A stretch of DNA of 64,000 bases from Rhodospirillaceae bacterium (GTDB lineage Bacteria > Pseudomonadota > Alphaproteobacteria > UBA6615). The number at the start of each line of letters is the position of its first letter. Within the stretch, counting starts at the first letter, position 1. A program made the position numbers and the translations under genes. The stretch spans positions 62,001 through 126,000 of the forward strand of contig JABJEK010000038.1 in assembly GCA_018702955.1 (NCBI GenBank). Direction: 5' to 3'. The notes under the pieces are model-generated. The model did not search any database. It was given only the letters and a program-made list of their open reading frames with translations, and was not told the DNA's origin. Below are positions 1 to 9,058 of the stretch, piece by piece.

Positions 1-2
1 AT

Positions 3-482
3 GTGATGAACGCGAATTTCGTTGGCGGCGACAAGCTTGCCCGCCGGGTCGCGCCGCTGATGATCGAGCAGGGTTGGGGCCGGATCATCAATGTCACCAC
101 CATGTATCGGACCATGACCAAACAGGGCTCGTCGCCCTACGGGCCGTCCAAGGCCGCGCTCGAATGCGCCACGGAGATCTGGCACAAGGATCTTGAGGGC
201 ACGGGCGTCACCGTCAACATTCTCAATCCCGGTGCCGGTGCCGCCACGCCCGGCATGTCCGATGAAATGAAGGCACGCAGCGAGGCGATGGCGGTCCCGA
301 ACCTGATCGAGGCGGACCTGATGAAGGCGCCGATCGTCTGGCTGATCTCCGACGTGACGGATGGGATCAGCGGTATGCGGTATGACGCCAAGCCCTGGGA
401 TCCGAACAACCCCGCCGCCGATGAAGCCGAACGGATTGGTGCGCAGGCCGGCGTCCTGCTCTATTCGATGCCCGACTATTAG
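3..482 (+). CDS. SDR-family oxidoreductase, C-terminal part (5' end outside window)
   Basis: This is the C-terminal part of a short-chain dehydrogenase/reductase, an NAD(P)-dependent enzyme. The visible 159 residues contain the catalytic YxxxK as Y46-G-P-S-K50. The position 13 residues before the Tyr, usually Ser, is Thr33 in a NVTTM stretch. A VNILNPG segment follows, as in SDRs after the active site. The glycine-rich cofactor loop is missing because the reading frame runs in from beyond base 1, so the first ATG here is internal. An MFS transporter follows 20 bases later on the same strand and may share the transcript. The substrate cannot be deduced. Confidence 0.85.
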   Translation: MMNANFVGGDKLARRVAPLMIEQGWGRIINVTTMYRTMTKQGSSPYGPSKAALECATEIWHKDLEGTGVTVNILNPGAGAATPGMSDEMKARSEAMAVPNLIEADLMKAPIVWLISDVTDGISGMRYDAKPWDPNNPAADEAERIGAQAGVLLYSMPDY

Positions 483-502
483 ACCCGACGGACCATCAAT
501 CC

Positions 503-1705
503 ATGAGTGAACGCGCCGCCTATGTCGGCCCGACGATCCTGCTCACCCTGATTCAGGCGATGATCTCGTGGGCGGTGTTCGCGCCGCCCGTACTCGCCAA
601 GCAGGCATTACCGGAGATGGGGCTCGATCCGGCCTGGATCGGGCTACAGCCAACGATCCTGTTCACCGCCGCGATGTTCAGCGGGATGATGTCTGCGGGA
701 CTGGTCGCGCGGTTCAATCCAATGCGCGCGTCGCAGGCCATGGTCCTGTTGTGCGCACTTGGAAGCGCGTGCATCGCCACCGGCAATCTTGCCCTGGTCG
801 CACTCGGCAGCGCGCTGATCGGGGCCGGCCTTGGCCCCGCGACACCTGCGAGTTCCCATATCCTGTCGCGAACAACGCCGCGCCATCTGCAGCCGCTGGT
901 CTTTTCGATCAAGCAAACGGGCGTCCCCATCGGCGGCGCAATGGCCGGATTCCTCGCCCCTCCCCTGATGCTGCTATGGGATTGGCAGACCGCGATGCTG
1001 GTCGTGGCGATGGCCTGCCTGATCACAGCCGTGATTGTCGAAATCTGGTCACGTGGATACGCACAGCATGCTGACGCATCGATCCGGGTGAAACTCGAAC
1101 TGATCGGCCCGGTACGGCTCGTCCTGCAGAGCCCCATCCTGCGCTGGATGCTTGCGGGTTGCGTGCCGCTGGTCATCGCGCAATACGCCCTCACAACATT
1201 TATCGTGCTCTATCTGCAAGAGGATATCGGGCTGTCCGTGGTGACCGCCGGTGCGATACTCGCCGTGGCCCAGGCGAGCGGCGGCGCCGGCCGGATAATC
1301 TTCGGCGCCATTGCATCCAGATATCTGAGCCCGTTGACCACGCTCCTGGCGCTGGCGCTTCTGGGCTCTCTGGCCGCCTTCCTGACAGCATCCTTCACCG
1401 CGTCGTGGCCCCTCGCGCTGATCTATGGCGTGGGTGTGATTTTCGGTGCCGGTGCGGCCGGCTGGAACGGTGTTTACCTGGCCGAAGCCGCACGTCGCGC
1501 GCCCGGTGGCGAGGTCAGCCGAACCACAGGTGCCATCGGCTTTATCATCTTCGGCGCGGTCGTGATCGGCCCGGCCGTCTTCGGCGCGGTCGTCGCGACA
1601 CTGTCGTTCGAGATGGCCTATACGGGGATCGGTTTTCTCGTGCTCACGAGCGTCTTTTCGTTCCTGCGAACGATGAAGCATATCCGCAGCGACGCAAACG
1701 GCTAG
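503..1705 (+). CDS. MFS transporter
   Basis: This 400-residue protein is almost entirely hydrophobic helices, consistent with 12 membrane spans. It has the two-half major facilitator layout, with a charged central loop around residues 180-200. The end of the first half has a proline- and glycine-rich stretch (GAGLGPATPASSHIL), common in the CynX/NimT-like and organic-anion MFS groups. It should work in the inner membrane as a secondary transporter, direction and substrate unknown. It follows a truncated SDR gene and converges on the 1710-2591 dehydrogenase, with only 4 bases between the stop codons. No strong ribosome binding site is visible ahead of the ATG. Confidence 0.85.
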   Translation: MSERAAYVGPTILLTLIQAMISWAVFAPPVLAKQALPEMGLDPAWIGLQPTILFTAAMFSGMMSAGLVARFNPMRASQAMVLLCALGSACIATGNLALVALGSALIGAGLGPATPASSHILSRTTPRHLQPLVFSIKQTGVPIGGAMAGFLAPPLMLLWDWQTAMLVVAMACLITAVIVEIWSRGYAQHADASIRVKLELIGPVRLVLQSPILRWMLAGCVPLVIAQYALTTFIVLYLQEDIGLSVVTAGAILAVAQASGGAGRIIFGAIASRYLSPLTTLLALALLGSLAAFLTASFTASWPLALIYGVGVIFGAGAAGWNGVYLAEAARRAPGGEVSRTTGAIGFIIFGAVVIGPAVFGAVVATLSFEMAYTGIGFLVLTSVFSFLRTMKHIRSDANG

Positions 1706-1709
1706 CGGA

Positions 1710-2591
1710 TCAGTCCGTCACTTCGTTGTCGGCTTCAAGTGCTTCAAAGATGATCGCCAGTTCCTTGTCGAGCAGTCCCATTTCCGCGACCTTGTCGTAA
1801 TAGTCCCGGGTGATGGTGGAGACCGGGGCCGGCACGCCCAGGGCCCGCGCATGATCGACGATGTAGTGCGTGTCCTTGAGTACCAGCCGCGCCGGCGCGG
1901 TCGGCGGATCCCATTTGCGCTCGGCCATCAGGGGACCGCGCAGCTCGAACTGGGTCGAGGTCGCGACGCTCGGTTTCACCACGTCGATGATCTGCTGCGG
2001 ATCAAGCCCCGAGGCGATCCCCATGTTCAACGCCTCGGCCGTGACGAGTACATGGTTGGTGACCAGCGCATTGAGCACGAATTTGAGTTTCATGCCGTGA
2101 CCGAACGGGCCCACGAAAGGGCATTTGGGGGCCAGCGCCTCAAGCACCGGCCGCACTTGATCGCACGCCGCCTCGTCGCCGCTCAGCATGATCACGGCCC
2201 GCCCGGTTTCCATGGCCTGGGGGGTACCGCTGATCGGGGTGTCGAGAGCGATCGCCCCCTTCCCTTCCAACGCGTCGCGAACCCGCTCCTTGAGTGCCAC
2301 GGCAAACGTGCCCATGTCGGCGACGATCAGTTCGCCCCCGGCCCCCGCGGCGAGGCCTTTATCACCAAATATGGCATCCTCGACGGCGTCTTCGGTGGCC
2401 AGCAGCAAAATGACGATGTCGGACTGTGCCGCCAGGGTTTTCGCGTCGGCGACCAACGTGCCGCCCGCCTCGGGTAACCAGGCAGCACTGGGGCGATCCA
2501 CGGCCGATACCGCCATGTCCCGTGCCAGCAGGAGGCGGGCCGCCATGCCGCCCATTTCGCCGAGACCCAGAATACCGATGCGTTGGCTCAT
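1710..2591 (-). CDS. NAD(P)-dependent 3-hydroxyisobutyrate dehydrogenase-like oxidoreductase
   Basis: This 293-residue protein belongs to the beta-hydroxyacid dehydrogenase family. A Rossmann GLGEMG motif lies at residues 8-13. The substrate-binding stretch DTPISGTPQAMETG follows the nucleotide domain. The conserved lysine segment GHGMKLKFVLNAL leads the all-helical C-terminal domain. Family members oxidise 3-hydroxyisobutyrate, tartronate semialdehyde or other short 3-hydroxyacids. It is the last gene of a minus-strand operon with the acyl-CoA ligase, quinone oxidoreductase and SDR upstream, so a role in degrading an organic acid is likely. The exact substrate cannot be assigned. Two further paralogues lie at 54257-56082. 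Confidence 0.88.
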   Translation of the reverse strand: MSQRIGILGLGEMGGMAARLLLARDMAVSAVDRPSAAWLPEAGGTLVADAKTLAAQSDIVILLLATEDAVEDAIFGDKGLAAGAGGELIVADMGTFAVALKERVRDALEGKGAIALDTPISGTPQAMETGRAVIMLSGDEAACDQVRPVLEALAPKCPFVGPFGHGMKLKFVLNALVTNHVLVTAEALNMGIASGLDPQQIIDVVKPSVATSTQFELRGPLMAERKWDPPTAPARLVLKDTHYIVDHARALGVPAPVSTITRDYYDKVAEMGLLDKELAIIFEALEADNEVTD

Positions 2592-2608
2592 GATGTGAGG
2601 CCGGCGCG

Positions 2609-4165
2609 CTAGACGGCGCGGTCCCGGCCCTCCCAGAATTTCTCGCGCATGTCCTTCTTGCGCACCTTGCCGACCGGCGACCGCGGCAGTTCATCCCAGA
2701 ATTCGACCGTCTTGGGAGCCTTCACGCTGCCCAGTTCGTCCTTGCACAGGGCGATGATCTCGTCTTCGTCCGCGCGCTGCCCGGGTTTGAGCTCGACGAT
2801 CGCCTTCACCGCCTCGCCCCACTTGTCGTCGGGCACGCCGATCACGGCGCAATCCTGCACGGCCTCATGCCCCCACACGACCTGCTCGATCTCGGACGGG
2901 TAGATGTTGAACCCGCCGGAGATGATCATGTCCTTCTTGCGATCGACGATATAGATGAAGCCGTCCTCGTCCTTCAGGCCGATATCCCCGGTCCGGTGCC
3001 AGCCGTTGGACGTCGAGACCTCATCGGTCGCTTCCTTGTTCTTGAAGTAGCCGGCCATCACCAGCGAGCCGCGGACCACGATCTCGCCTCTCTCGCCCGG
3101 CGGCATGAAATTCTCGTCATCGTCCATGATCTCGACGGGCGTCAGCAACGCCGGTTGCCCGCAACTCGCCAGTCGGTGGGCCTTGTTGGTCTCCAGTGCC
3201 TCGATATGCGTTTCCGGAGACATATAGGTGCAGATCATCGGCGCCTCGGCCTGACCGTAGGACTGCGCCATCACCGGGCCGAACACGTCGATCGCCTCTT
3301 TCAGCTTGTCGACCGACATGGGGGCGGCGGCATAGACAAAGTATTCCAGCGACGAGTAGTCGTAGTTGCGCACATCGGGGTGGGCCAGCATCACGTAAAT
3401 CGCGGTGGGCGGCAGGAACATCGTGGTGACGCCGTGCTTCTCGATGTTCTCCATGAGCTTGGGAAGTTGCACCCCGTTCATGATGATGTTGGTCGTGCCT
3501 TCGGCCATCATCGAAAGGGCCACCACACCGGCCGCGTGGGTCATGGGCGCTGCGCATAGATGCACCGGCGGCTTCTTCGGCGGCAGATGGGCCAGCCAGG
3601 CTGCGGTCATTGTCTCGAACAACTGGTTGGTCCAGAGGATCCCCTTGGGGCGGCCTGTCGTGCCGCCGGAGGCGAATATTCCGCAGATGTCGTCGGGGTT
3701 GTCGGGGAAGTCGGGCGCCACCCCTTCATGGCCGGCGATGAAGTCTGCATAGGACGGCGCATCAGCACCCTGCCGGTCCAGGCAGACATAGTTCTTGATG
3801 CGTGGACACTTGTCTCTCAGAACTTCAATATTTTCCTCGAAGTCACTGTGATAAAACAGAAAATCTGCTTCATTGTGATCGAGTATATAGGCATTCTCGG
3901 CGATCGCGTTACGCGCATTGATCGGCACCCATGCACCACCGGCCCGGTAAATACCGAGCAACGCATCGAACGCGCTGGGCGCGTTCGGACTGTATATCGC
4001 CGCATTCTTGCGATAGCCAAACCCGGCCGCGATCATGGCACGCGCCGTCTGGTGCGACAGGTCGCGCGCCTCGCGGTGCGTGGTCACCGCACCATCCTCG
4101 GCGATCATGAAGGCACGGTCCGGGTGGAGCAGTGCTCCACGGTCGAAAAAATCGATCACGCGCAT
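2609..4165 (-). CDS. Acyl-CoA synthetase (AMP-forming), class I adenylate-forming
   Basis: This enzyme of about 518 residues activates a carboxylic acid with ATP and CoA through an acyl-adenylate. The motifs appear in the usual order: P-loop-like SGGTTGRPKG, YGQAEAP, HRTGDIG, the hinge DRKKDMIISGGFNIYPSE, and a C-terminal SPVGKVRKKD with the catalytic lysine. The frame is open to 4243, but I chose the ATG at 4165 because GGAGG lies just upstream of it and the family N-terminus (VIDFFDRGALLHPD) starts there. It sits between a quinone oxidoreductase and a HIBADH-like gene in one operon. Chain length and substrate cannot be read from the sequence. Confidence 0.92.
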   Translation of the reverse strand: MRVIDFFDRGALLHPDRAFMIAEDGAVTTHREARDLSHQTARAMIAAGFGYRKNAAIYSPNAPSAFDALLGIYRAGGAWVPINARNAIAENAYILDHNEADFLFYHSDFEENIEVLRDKCPRIKNYVCLDRQGADAPSYADFIAGHEGVAPDFPDNPDDICGIFASGGTTGRPKGILWTNQLFETMTAAWLAHLPPKKPPVHLCAAPMTHAAGVVALSMMAEGTTNIIMNGVQLPKLMENIEKHGVTTMFLPPTAIYVMLAHPDVRNYDYSSLEYFVYAAAPMSVDKLKEAIDVFGPVMAQSYGQAEAPMICTYMSPETHIEALETNKAHRLASCGQPALLTPVEIMDDDENFMPPGERGEIVVRGSLVMAGYFKNKEATDEVSTSNGWHRTGDIGLKDEDGFIYIVDRKKDMIISGGFNIYPSEIEQVVWGHEAVQDCAVIGVPDDKWGEAVKAIVELKPGQRADEDEIIALCKDELGSVKAPKTVEFWDELPRSPVGKVRKKDMREKFWEGRDRAV

Positions 4166-4196
4166 GGCGTTTCCTCCACCCGGTAAATGCCCGGCC

Positions 4197-5174
4197 CTAG
4201 GGGACCAGCATGCTGATGCCGGCCAGCTTGCGGGATTCCACATCCTTGTGGAGCTTCGCGGCGTCTTTCAGCGGGTAGCGCTGTTTGATCTTCACCTTGA
4301 CCTTGCCCGAGCGGATCATCGCGAACACACGCTTGGAGCTGTGCAGAAGATCCTCGCGGCCGGCGGTGTAGTTGAACAGCGAGGCCCGGGTCAGGCGCCA
4401 TGCCCGTGCCATGTAGCGGAATTCGTTGAGATTGACGTCCGGTACCGGGCCCGACGCGCCGCCGAAGCTGGCGAGCAGACCGCGATCCTTCAGACAGGCC
4501 AGCGACGTCTCGTAGGTGTCCTTGCCGACGGGATCGAACACCACATCGACGCCCTGCCCCTTGGTGATCTTGGCGACCTCCTTGGCGACGTCCTTCTTGG
4601 AGGTGTCGATGGCGTGCTTGGCACCCGCGCGGGTGATCTCCTTGCACTTCAAGGCCGAGGACGCAGTGCCGATGACCGTCGCACCGCGCGCCTTGGCCCA
4701 CTGGCACAACAGCAGGCCCACGCCACCCGAAGCGGAATGCATCAGGACCACATCGCCCTTCTTCACGTTGCCAACACGCTCGACAAGCATCTCGGTCGTC
4801 ATGCCCTTGAGATGGGTCGCGGCGGCGACTTCGTCGGTGATATCGCGCGGGATCGGCACGCAGATCGCGGCCGGGACGTTTTGGGCTTCAGAGTAAGTGC
4901 CGACGGCGCCGATATAGACCACGCGCTGGCCGACCTTCAGGTCGGTCACACCGCGGCCGACAGCTTCGATCACGCCGGCGGCTTCGGACCCGATACCGGT
5001 CGGCAGTTCGAGCGGGTAGCGGCCCGTGCGGTGGTTGATGTCGATGAAGTTGAACCCGATAGCGGTGTGCCGGACCGTGACTTCGCCCTTTTTCGGCTTC
5101 GGCAGGTCGATCGTCTTCCACTTCATGACCGACGGGCCGCCTGTCTTGGCGATCTGGATGGATTTGATTTCCAT
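4197..5174 (-). CDS. Quinone oxidoreductase-like MDR protein (zinc-independent)
   Basis: This 325-residue medium-chain dehydrogenase/reductase is of the QorA type. A GroES-like N-terminal domain (LPTGIGSEAAGVIEAVG) is followed by a Rossmann domain with the NADPH motif SASGGVGLLLCQWAK. The cysteine cluster that binds structural zinc in true alcohol dehydrogenases is absent. Quinone oxidoreductases reduce quinones or enones with NADPH. It lies 31 bases before the acyl-CoA ligase and 33 bases after the SDR gene, so it is probably co-transcribed with both. A related protein is encoded at 47401-48441. Confidence 0.88.
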   Translation of the reverse strand: MEIKSIQIAKTGGPSVMKWKTIDLPKPKKGEVTVRHTAIGFNFIDINHRTGRYPLELPTGIGSEAAGVIEAVGRGVTDLKVGQRVVYIGAVGTYSEAQNVPAAICVPIPRDITDEVAAATHLKGMTTEMLVERVGNVKKGDVVLMHSASGGVGLLLCQWAKARGATVIGTASSALKCKEITRAGAKHAIDTSKKDVAKEVAKITKGQGVDVVFDPVGKDTYETSLACLKDRGLLASFGGASGPVPDVNLNEFRYMARAWRLTRASLFNYTAGREDLLHSSKRVFAMIRSGKVKVKIKQRYPLKDAAKLHKDVESRKLAGISMLVP

Positions 5175-5207
5175 GAAACTTCCTCTTTGTTTGGATGAGC
5201 GGCCGCC

Positions 5208-5960
5208 TCAGGCAGAGGTTCGGCCGCCGTCAACTTTCAGCAATGTGCCGGTCATATGCGGTGCCTCATCGGACAACGCGAATGCGACCAGCGCGGCAAT
5301 TTCCTCGGGCTCTACGACAGCATTCATCGGGACCATCTTAAGTCCGGTCTCGATGTAACCTTCGGTATCTTCAACGGGTGGGGTGCGCGCCATGCCCGGC
5401 ACGATTGTGTTCACCCTGATGTTGTGGGGGGCGAGTTCGACAGCCAGCGCCCGCATCAACTGGTGGACGCCGCCCTTGCTGGCCACATAGGGCAATGCGT
5501 TCGGGACCGGACGGATCGCCGTCGACGACCCGGTCGCCAGTAGCGAGCCGCCTTCACCCTGCTCAATCAGCACACGCGCGGCGGCCTGCAGGGTCATGAA
5601 CACGCCGGTCAGGTTGACCGCAAGCACCCGGTGCCAGTCGGCAGGGTCCCAGTCCTGGAAACTGGTCGCCGTGATAAAGGCGCCTGCGTTGGCGATCGTG
5701 CCGTCCAGGCGCCCAAATTCACCAACCGTCCCGTCGATCATGGCCTGCAGCGCGACCGGATCGGTGACATCGGTGGGAATGGCGATACCGGTTCCCTCGA
5801 AGTTGGACATCGACGCGACCGTCTCGTCGAGCCCCTGGGAATCCAGACCGGCGGCCGCAATCTGTGCCCCTTCGCTGGCGGCACGCAGTGCCATCGCGCG
5901 TCCGAGCCCGGATTCAGCGCCCGTGATAGCAACGACTTTTCCAGCCAACCGACCCGACAT
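5208..5960 (-). CDS. SDR-family oxidoreductase
   Basis: This is a complete classical short-chain dehydrogenase of 250 residues. It has the cofactor loop TGAESGLG (residues 13-20), NAG at 91-93, catalytic Ser145, Tyr158 and Lys162 (YVASK), and a C-terminal GTLLKVDGG typical of the FabG-like group. It should catalyse reversible NAD(P)-dependent oxidation of a hydroxy or keto group. It is the first gene of the minus-strand operon running down to 1710. The 169-base region to the divergent gene at 6130 must hold its promoter, though I see no clear -35/-10 pair. Confidence 0.9.
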   Translation of the reverse strand: MSGRLAGKVVAITGAESGLGRAMALRAASEGAQIAAAGLDSQGLDETVASMSNFEGTGIAIPTDVTDPVALQAMIDGTVGEFGRLDGTIANAGAFITATSFQDWDPADWHRVLAVNLTGVFMTLQAAARVLIEQGEGGSLLATGSSTAIRPVPNALPYVASKGGVHQLMRALAVELAPHNIRVNTIVPGMARTPPVEDTEGYIETGLKMVPMNAVVEPEEIAALVAFALSDEAPHMTGTLLKVDGGRTSA

Positions 5961-6129
5961 GTCTCCCCCCGGAATTTATCATTTGCGTCACGACCCGAAC
6001 CCGGGCGCGACGTATTTATCGGCACAGACTGTATTACATCAAAGATATCCACGCGACCGATTGAAGGTACAACCAACGGAATTGTCAGAAGTGACGGGGG
6101 TGTCCCGATCACGATAAAAGGATCGGTAT

Positions 6130-6555
6130 ATGGTGATCCTGCGAACATTTTGTCTTGGCGTGCTGCTGACCGTCATCGCGGTTTCCGATGAGGCCACATC
6201 CCAGGAAAAGGATTCGCCGAAAACCATCTTCTACTGCACCGGCTCAGTGGACACTCAGGCCGGACGCGCACCCCAAGAAACCAGCCACCATGCCGCGACA
6301 TCGGTCCTCCTCGAAATCGAAGCTGAACGCCTCGTCCTGCTGGGCCCCGATACCACTTCGGCGTTGAATTTTATCCGTGTTGAACAAACCGGTTCGCAGG
6401 CGGTCTACCATTTTGGCGGTATCTCGGGTGAGATGGTTTACAAGGGCACATTCAGCATCCCGGACTTTCAACTCCGTGTGCTTGGCGCAGGCGAACACCT
6501 GGAAATTGAAATCACCATGAACTGTGACAGGACCTCGCCGTTGCTGCTCTTCTGA
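6130..6555 (+). CDS. Hypothetical small secreted protein
   Basis: I do not recognise this family. It is 141 residues, with a hydrophobic N-terminus (ILRTFCLGVLLTVIAVS) that looks like a Sec signal peptide. A region predicted to be mostly beta strand follows, with two cysteines (in FYCTG and MNCDR) that could form a disulfide in the periplasm. AAGGATC lies just upstream of the ATG. It ends at an LLLF terminus. It is transcribed divergently from the SDR operon and is followed after 80 bases by the rhodanese gene. No function can be given. Confidence 0.6.
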   Translation: MVILRTFCLGVLLTVIAVSDEATSQEKDSPKTIFYCTGSVDTQAGRAPQETSHHAATSVLLEIEAERLVLLGPDTTSALNFIRVEQTGSQAVYHFGGISGEMVYKGTFSIPDFQLRVLGAGEHLEIEITMNCDRTSPLLLF

Positions 6556-6635
6556 GGCACAATCCGCTGGTCCAAACAAAGTCGGCGGCTCAATATCGAC
6601 GCCGGTCCATGCAGAATGCGGGGAAAACAAAAACA

Positions 6636-7520
6636 ATGTCCGACAACAACAATTCTCAACTGAACCCCGAGTTGCTGGTCTCTTCCGAGTGGTTGGAAGC
6701 CCATCTCGACGATCCGGACCTGCTGGTCTTCGACGCAACGACGGTGCTGGTCCCGGACCCGGAACTCGAATACCGGGTCGAGGGTGATCGTGACGGCTGG
6801 GCGGCCGGGCATATTCCCGGCGCCGGCTATATGAATTGCCAGGACGACATGTCGGTCACGCCCCATGAATTCCGCTTCATGCTGCCCGACCCGGAAGATT
6901 TCGCGGCACGCATCGGCGCGCTGGGTATCGGCGACAACACCCGCCTCGTCCTGTACAGCCGGACCCAGCCATTCTGGGCGACCCGCGCCTGGTGGGCGCT
7001 CTATGCCATGGGCTTCGACGGCGGCATGGTCCTCGACGGCGGCTACCCCAAATGGGCCGCGGAAGGGCGTGCGGTGGCGACGGGCGAGGAAACCCACGCC
7101 TCCGCCACGTTCACGGCCCGGCCGCGCCGCGAGGTCATCTTCGGCAAGGATGATGTCCGCGCCGTGCTCGACAACCCCGACGTGGCCGTCGTGAACGCCC
7201 TGTCGGCGGAACAGTTTCACGGCACCGGCGGGCTCGTATTCGGACGCCCGGGCCGGATCGCCAACAGCACCAACGCGCCCTATGCCGATGTGTGCGACAT
7301 GGAATCCAATGTCTTCGCCGACGCCGCGTCCCTCAAGCGCATGTTCGATGCGGCGGGAGCGACCCCCGACAAGAAAATCGTCAACTATTGCGGCGGTGGC
7401 ATCTCCGCGACCCTGGCCTTCTTCGCCCAGAAGGCGCTTGGCTACGAAGACGTGGCGCTCTACGACGCGTCGATGCAGGAATGGGGCAAGGACGATACCC
7501 TGCCCATGGATATCGGATAA
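6636..7520 (+). CDS. Thiosulfate/3-mercaptopyruvate sulfurtransferase (tandem rhodanese)
   Basis: This protein of about 294 residues has two rhodanese domains. The N-terminal domain (residues ~10-140) lacks the active cysteine, as is normal. The C-terminal domain carries Cys252 in the loop CGGGIS, which differs from the CRxGxR/T loop of thiosulfate sulfurtransferase and the CGTGVT of mercaptopyruvate sulfurtransferase. It should move sulfane sulfur from a donor to cyanide or a thiol. I chose the ATG at 6636 over the in-frame ATG at 6609 because a GGGG stretch precedes it. The flavin reductase-like gene starts 15 bases downstream. Confidence 0.88.
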   Translation: MSDNNNSQLNPELLVSSEWLEAHLDDPDLLVFDATTVLVPDPELEYRVEGDRDGWAAGHIPGAGYMNCQDDMSVTPHEFRFMLPDPEDFAARIGALGIGDNTRLVLYSRTQPFWATRAWWALYAMGFDGGMVLDGGYPKWAAEGRAVATGEETHASATFTARPRREVIFGKDDVRAVLDNPDVAVVNALSAEQFHGTGGLVFGRPGRIANSTNAPYADVCDMESNVFADAASLKRMFDAAGATPDKKIVNYCGGGISATLAFFAQKALGYEDVALYDASMQEWGKDDTLPMDIG

Positions 7521-7535
7521 GGATTTACCCCCGTC

Positions 7536-8192
7536 ATGTTTTTCGACCCCCGCGAAGTCGGCATGAAGCCGGAACCCTTCAAACATTCCGTCTACAGCGC
7601 ACTCGTCGTGCCCCGCCCGATCGGCTGGATATCGAGCCTGAGCGCCGAGGGCGTGGTCAATCTCGCCCCGTTCAGCTTTTTCAACGCGCTGTCCGGTGAC
7701 CCGCCTTGCGTGATGTACTGCCCCAACGCGGTCAAACCAGGTACGGGCGAGAAGAAGGATTCCTATCAGAACGTCCAGGACACGGGCGAGTTCGTCTTCA
7801 ACATGTGCACCTGGGATCTGCGCAACGAGATGATCGCGACCGCCGAGCACGCGCCGGCCAGCGTCGATGAAATGGCCAAGGCCGGGATCGAGGCCGCACC
7901 CTGCAACAATGTCAGCCCGCCGCGGGTCAAGGCGTCCGCCATCGCGCTGGAGTGCAAGCATATCCAGACGATCGACCTGCCACCCGGGCGCAACTCTCAA
8001 TCACATGTGGTGATGGGCGAGGTCGTGGGCGTCCATATCAATGACGACGTCATCACCGACGGCATCGTGGATATTCACAAGATGGAACTGATCGCCCGGC
8101 TTAGCTATCTCGACTATGCCAAGATAGAATCCGAAAACATTATCGCCCTGAAGCGCCCGGACAATGTGGTGCATCCGAGCGAGCAAAAATAA
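7536..8192 (+). CDS. Flavin reductase-like domain protein
   Basis: This 218-residue protein has the flavin reductase-like/FMN-binding split-barrel fold. The PRPIGWISSL motif (residues ~27-36) and NLAPFSFFNALS (~45-57) bind FMN in this family, and a central strand reads TGEFVFNM. Members either feed FMNH2 to a monooxygenase or act as small flavoproteins of unknown role. It lies 15 bases after the rhodanese gene and 33 bases before an amidohydrolase gene with a strong GGGGGGAG site, so the three are probably co-expressed. The electron acceptor is unknown. Confidence 0.87.
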   Translation: MFFDPREVGMKPEPFKHSVYSALVVPRPIGWISSLSAEGVVNLAPFSFFNALSGDPPCVMYCPNAVKPGTGEKKDSYQNVQDTGEFVFNMCTWDLRNEMIATAEHAPASVDEMAKAGIEAAPCNNVSPPRVKASAIALECKHIQTIDLPPGRNSQSHVVMGEVVGVHINDDVITDGIVDIHKMELIARLSYLDYAKIESENIIALKRPDNVVHPSEQK

Positions 8193-8225
8193 ACAGCGGC
8201 GAATTCACGCCGGGGGGAGAAAACC

Positions 8226-9038
8226 ATGATGATCGCAGACTCACAGGTCCATCTCTGGAGCTTCCGGGGTGACGGCAATCCCTGGCATCGCATGGTGCCG
8301 GCTTTCACCGCCGACGAACTGATCGCCGAGATGGACGAAGCCGGCGTGGACCGGGCGGTGGTCGTGCCACCCATGTGGATGGGCAACGACAATTCGCAAG
8401 CCTGTGAGGCCGCCGCCAAGTTCCCTGACCGGCTCGCCATTCTTGGCCGAATGGACCTGTTCGACCCGGCGGGCGCCGAACGGTTGCCCGACTGGACCCA
8501 ACAATCCGGCATGCTCGGCCTTCGTTTCACCATGGGTAAACCCGAGGAACAGGAGCTCCTGAAATCCGGCGGTCTGGAATGGCTGTGGTCGGCCGCGGAA
8601 GCCAATGATTTGCCGGTGATGTTCATGCTGGCCGGGAGTGCGGCCGAGACCGCGAAGATCGCCGCGGCCCATCCGAACCTGCGCCTCACCGTGGACCATC
8701 TCGATCTGCCGGGACGGAAGGTCGACGACGAGGCCTTCGGCGGCCTGCAGACACTGCTCGACCTGGCGCAATACGAGAATGTCTCGGTGAAAGCCTGCAC
8801 GATCGGGGCCTATTCCTCGCAAGACTATCCCTGGCCCAACACCAGCGACCCCCTGAAGCGTGTCGTCGATGCGTTCGGGCCCAGCCGCGTTTTCTGGGGC
8901 TCCGACCTGACCCGCCTGCCCTGCACCTACCGTCAGTGCGTCACGCAGTTCACCGAAGAACTCGACTGGTTGTCGGGCGATGATCTGGAACTGGTGATGG
9001 GACGCGCACTGTGTGACTGGATCGGCTGGGCGTACTAA
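8226..9038 (+). CDS. Amidohydrolase family protein (amidohydrolase_2 type)
   Basis: This 270-residue TIM-barrel hydrolase belongs to the amidohydrolase_2 (COG3618-like) group, which includes lactonases, decarboxylases and dicarboxylate hydrolases. It begins with ADSQVHLW at the first metal/substrate strand. VDHLDLPG lies at mid-length and WGSDLTRLP near the C-terminus, with the conserved Asp of the last strand. The first strand has V-H rather than the usual H-x-H, so metal binding may differ. Its start is well supported by a purine-rich site. The cupin gene follows after 20 bases. Substrate unknown. Confidence 0.85.
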   Translation: MMIADSQVHLWSFRGDGNPWHRMVPAFTADELIAEMDEAGVDRAVVVPPMWMGNDNSQACEAAAKFPDRLAILGRMDLFDPAGAERLPDWTQQSGMLGLRFTMGKPEEQELLKSGGLEWLWSAAEANDLPVMFMLAGSAAETAKIAAAHPNLRLTVDHLDLPGRKVDDEAFGGLQTLLDLAQYENVSVKACTIGAYSSQDYPWPNTSDPLKRVVDAFGPSRVFWGSDLTRLPCTYRQCVTQFTEELDWLSGDDLELVMGRALCDWIGWAY

Positions 9039-9058
9039 CTCAAACAAGGACACGAACG

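Noticed and set aside
6468-8000. 510-residue open frame on the minus strand over the rhodanese and flavin reductase-like genes
   Set aside because: It is opposite two genes with clear family motifs on the plus strand; the GC-rich third positions create long antisense frames and the translation has no recognisable domain.
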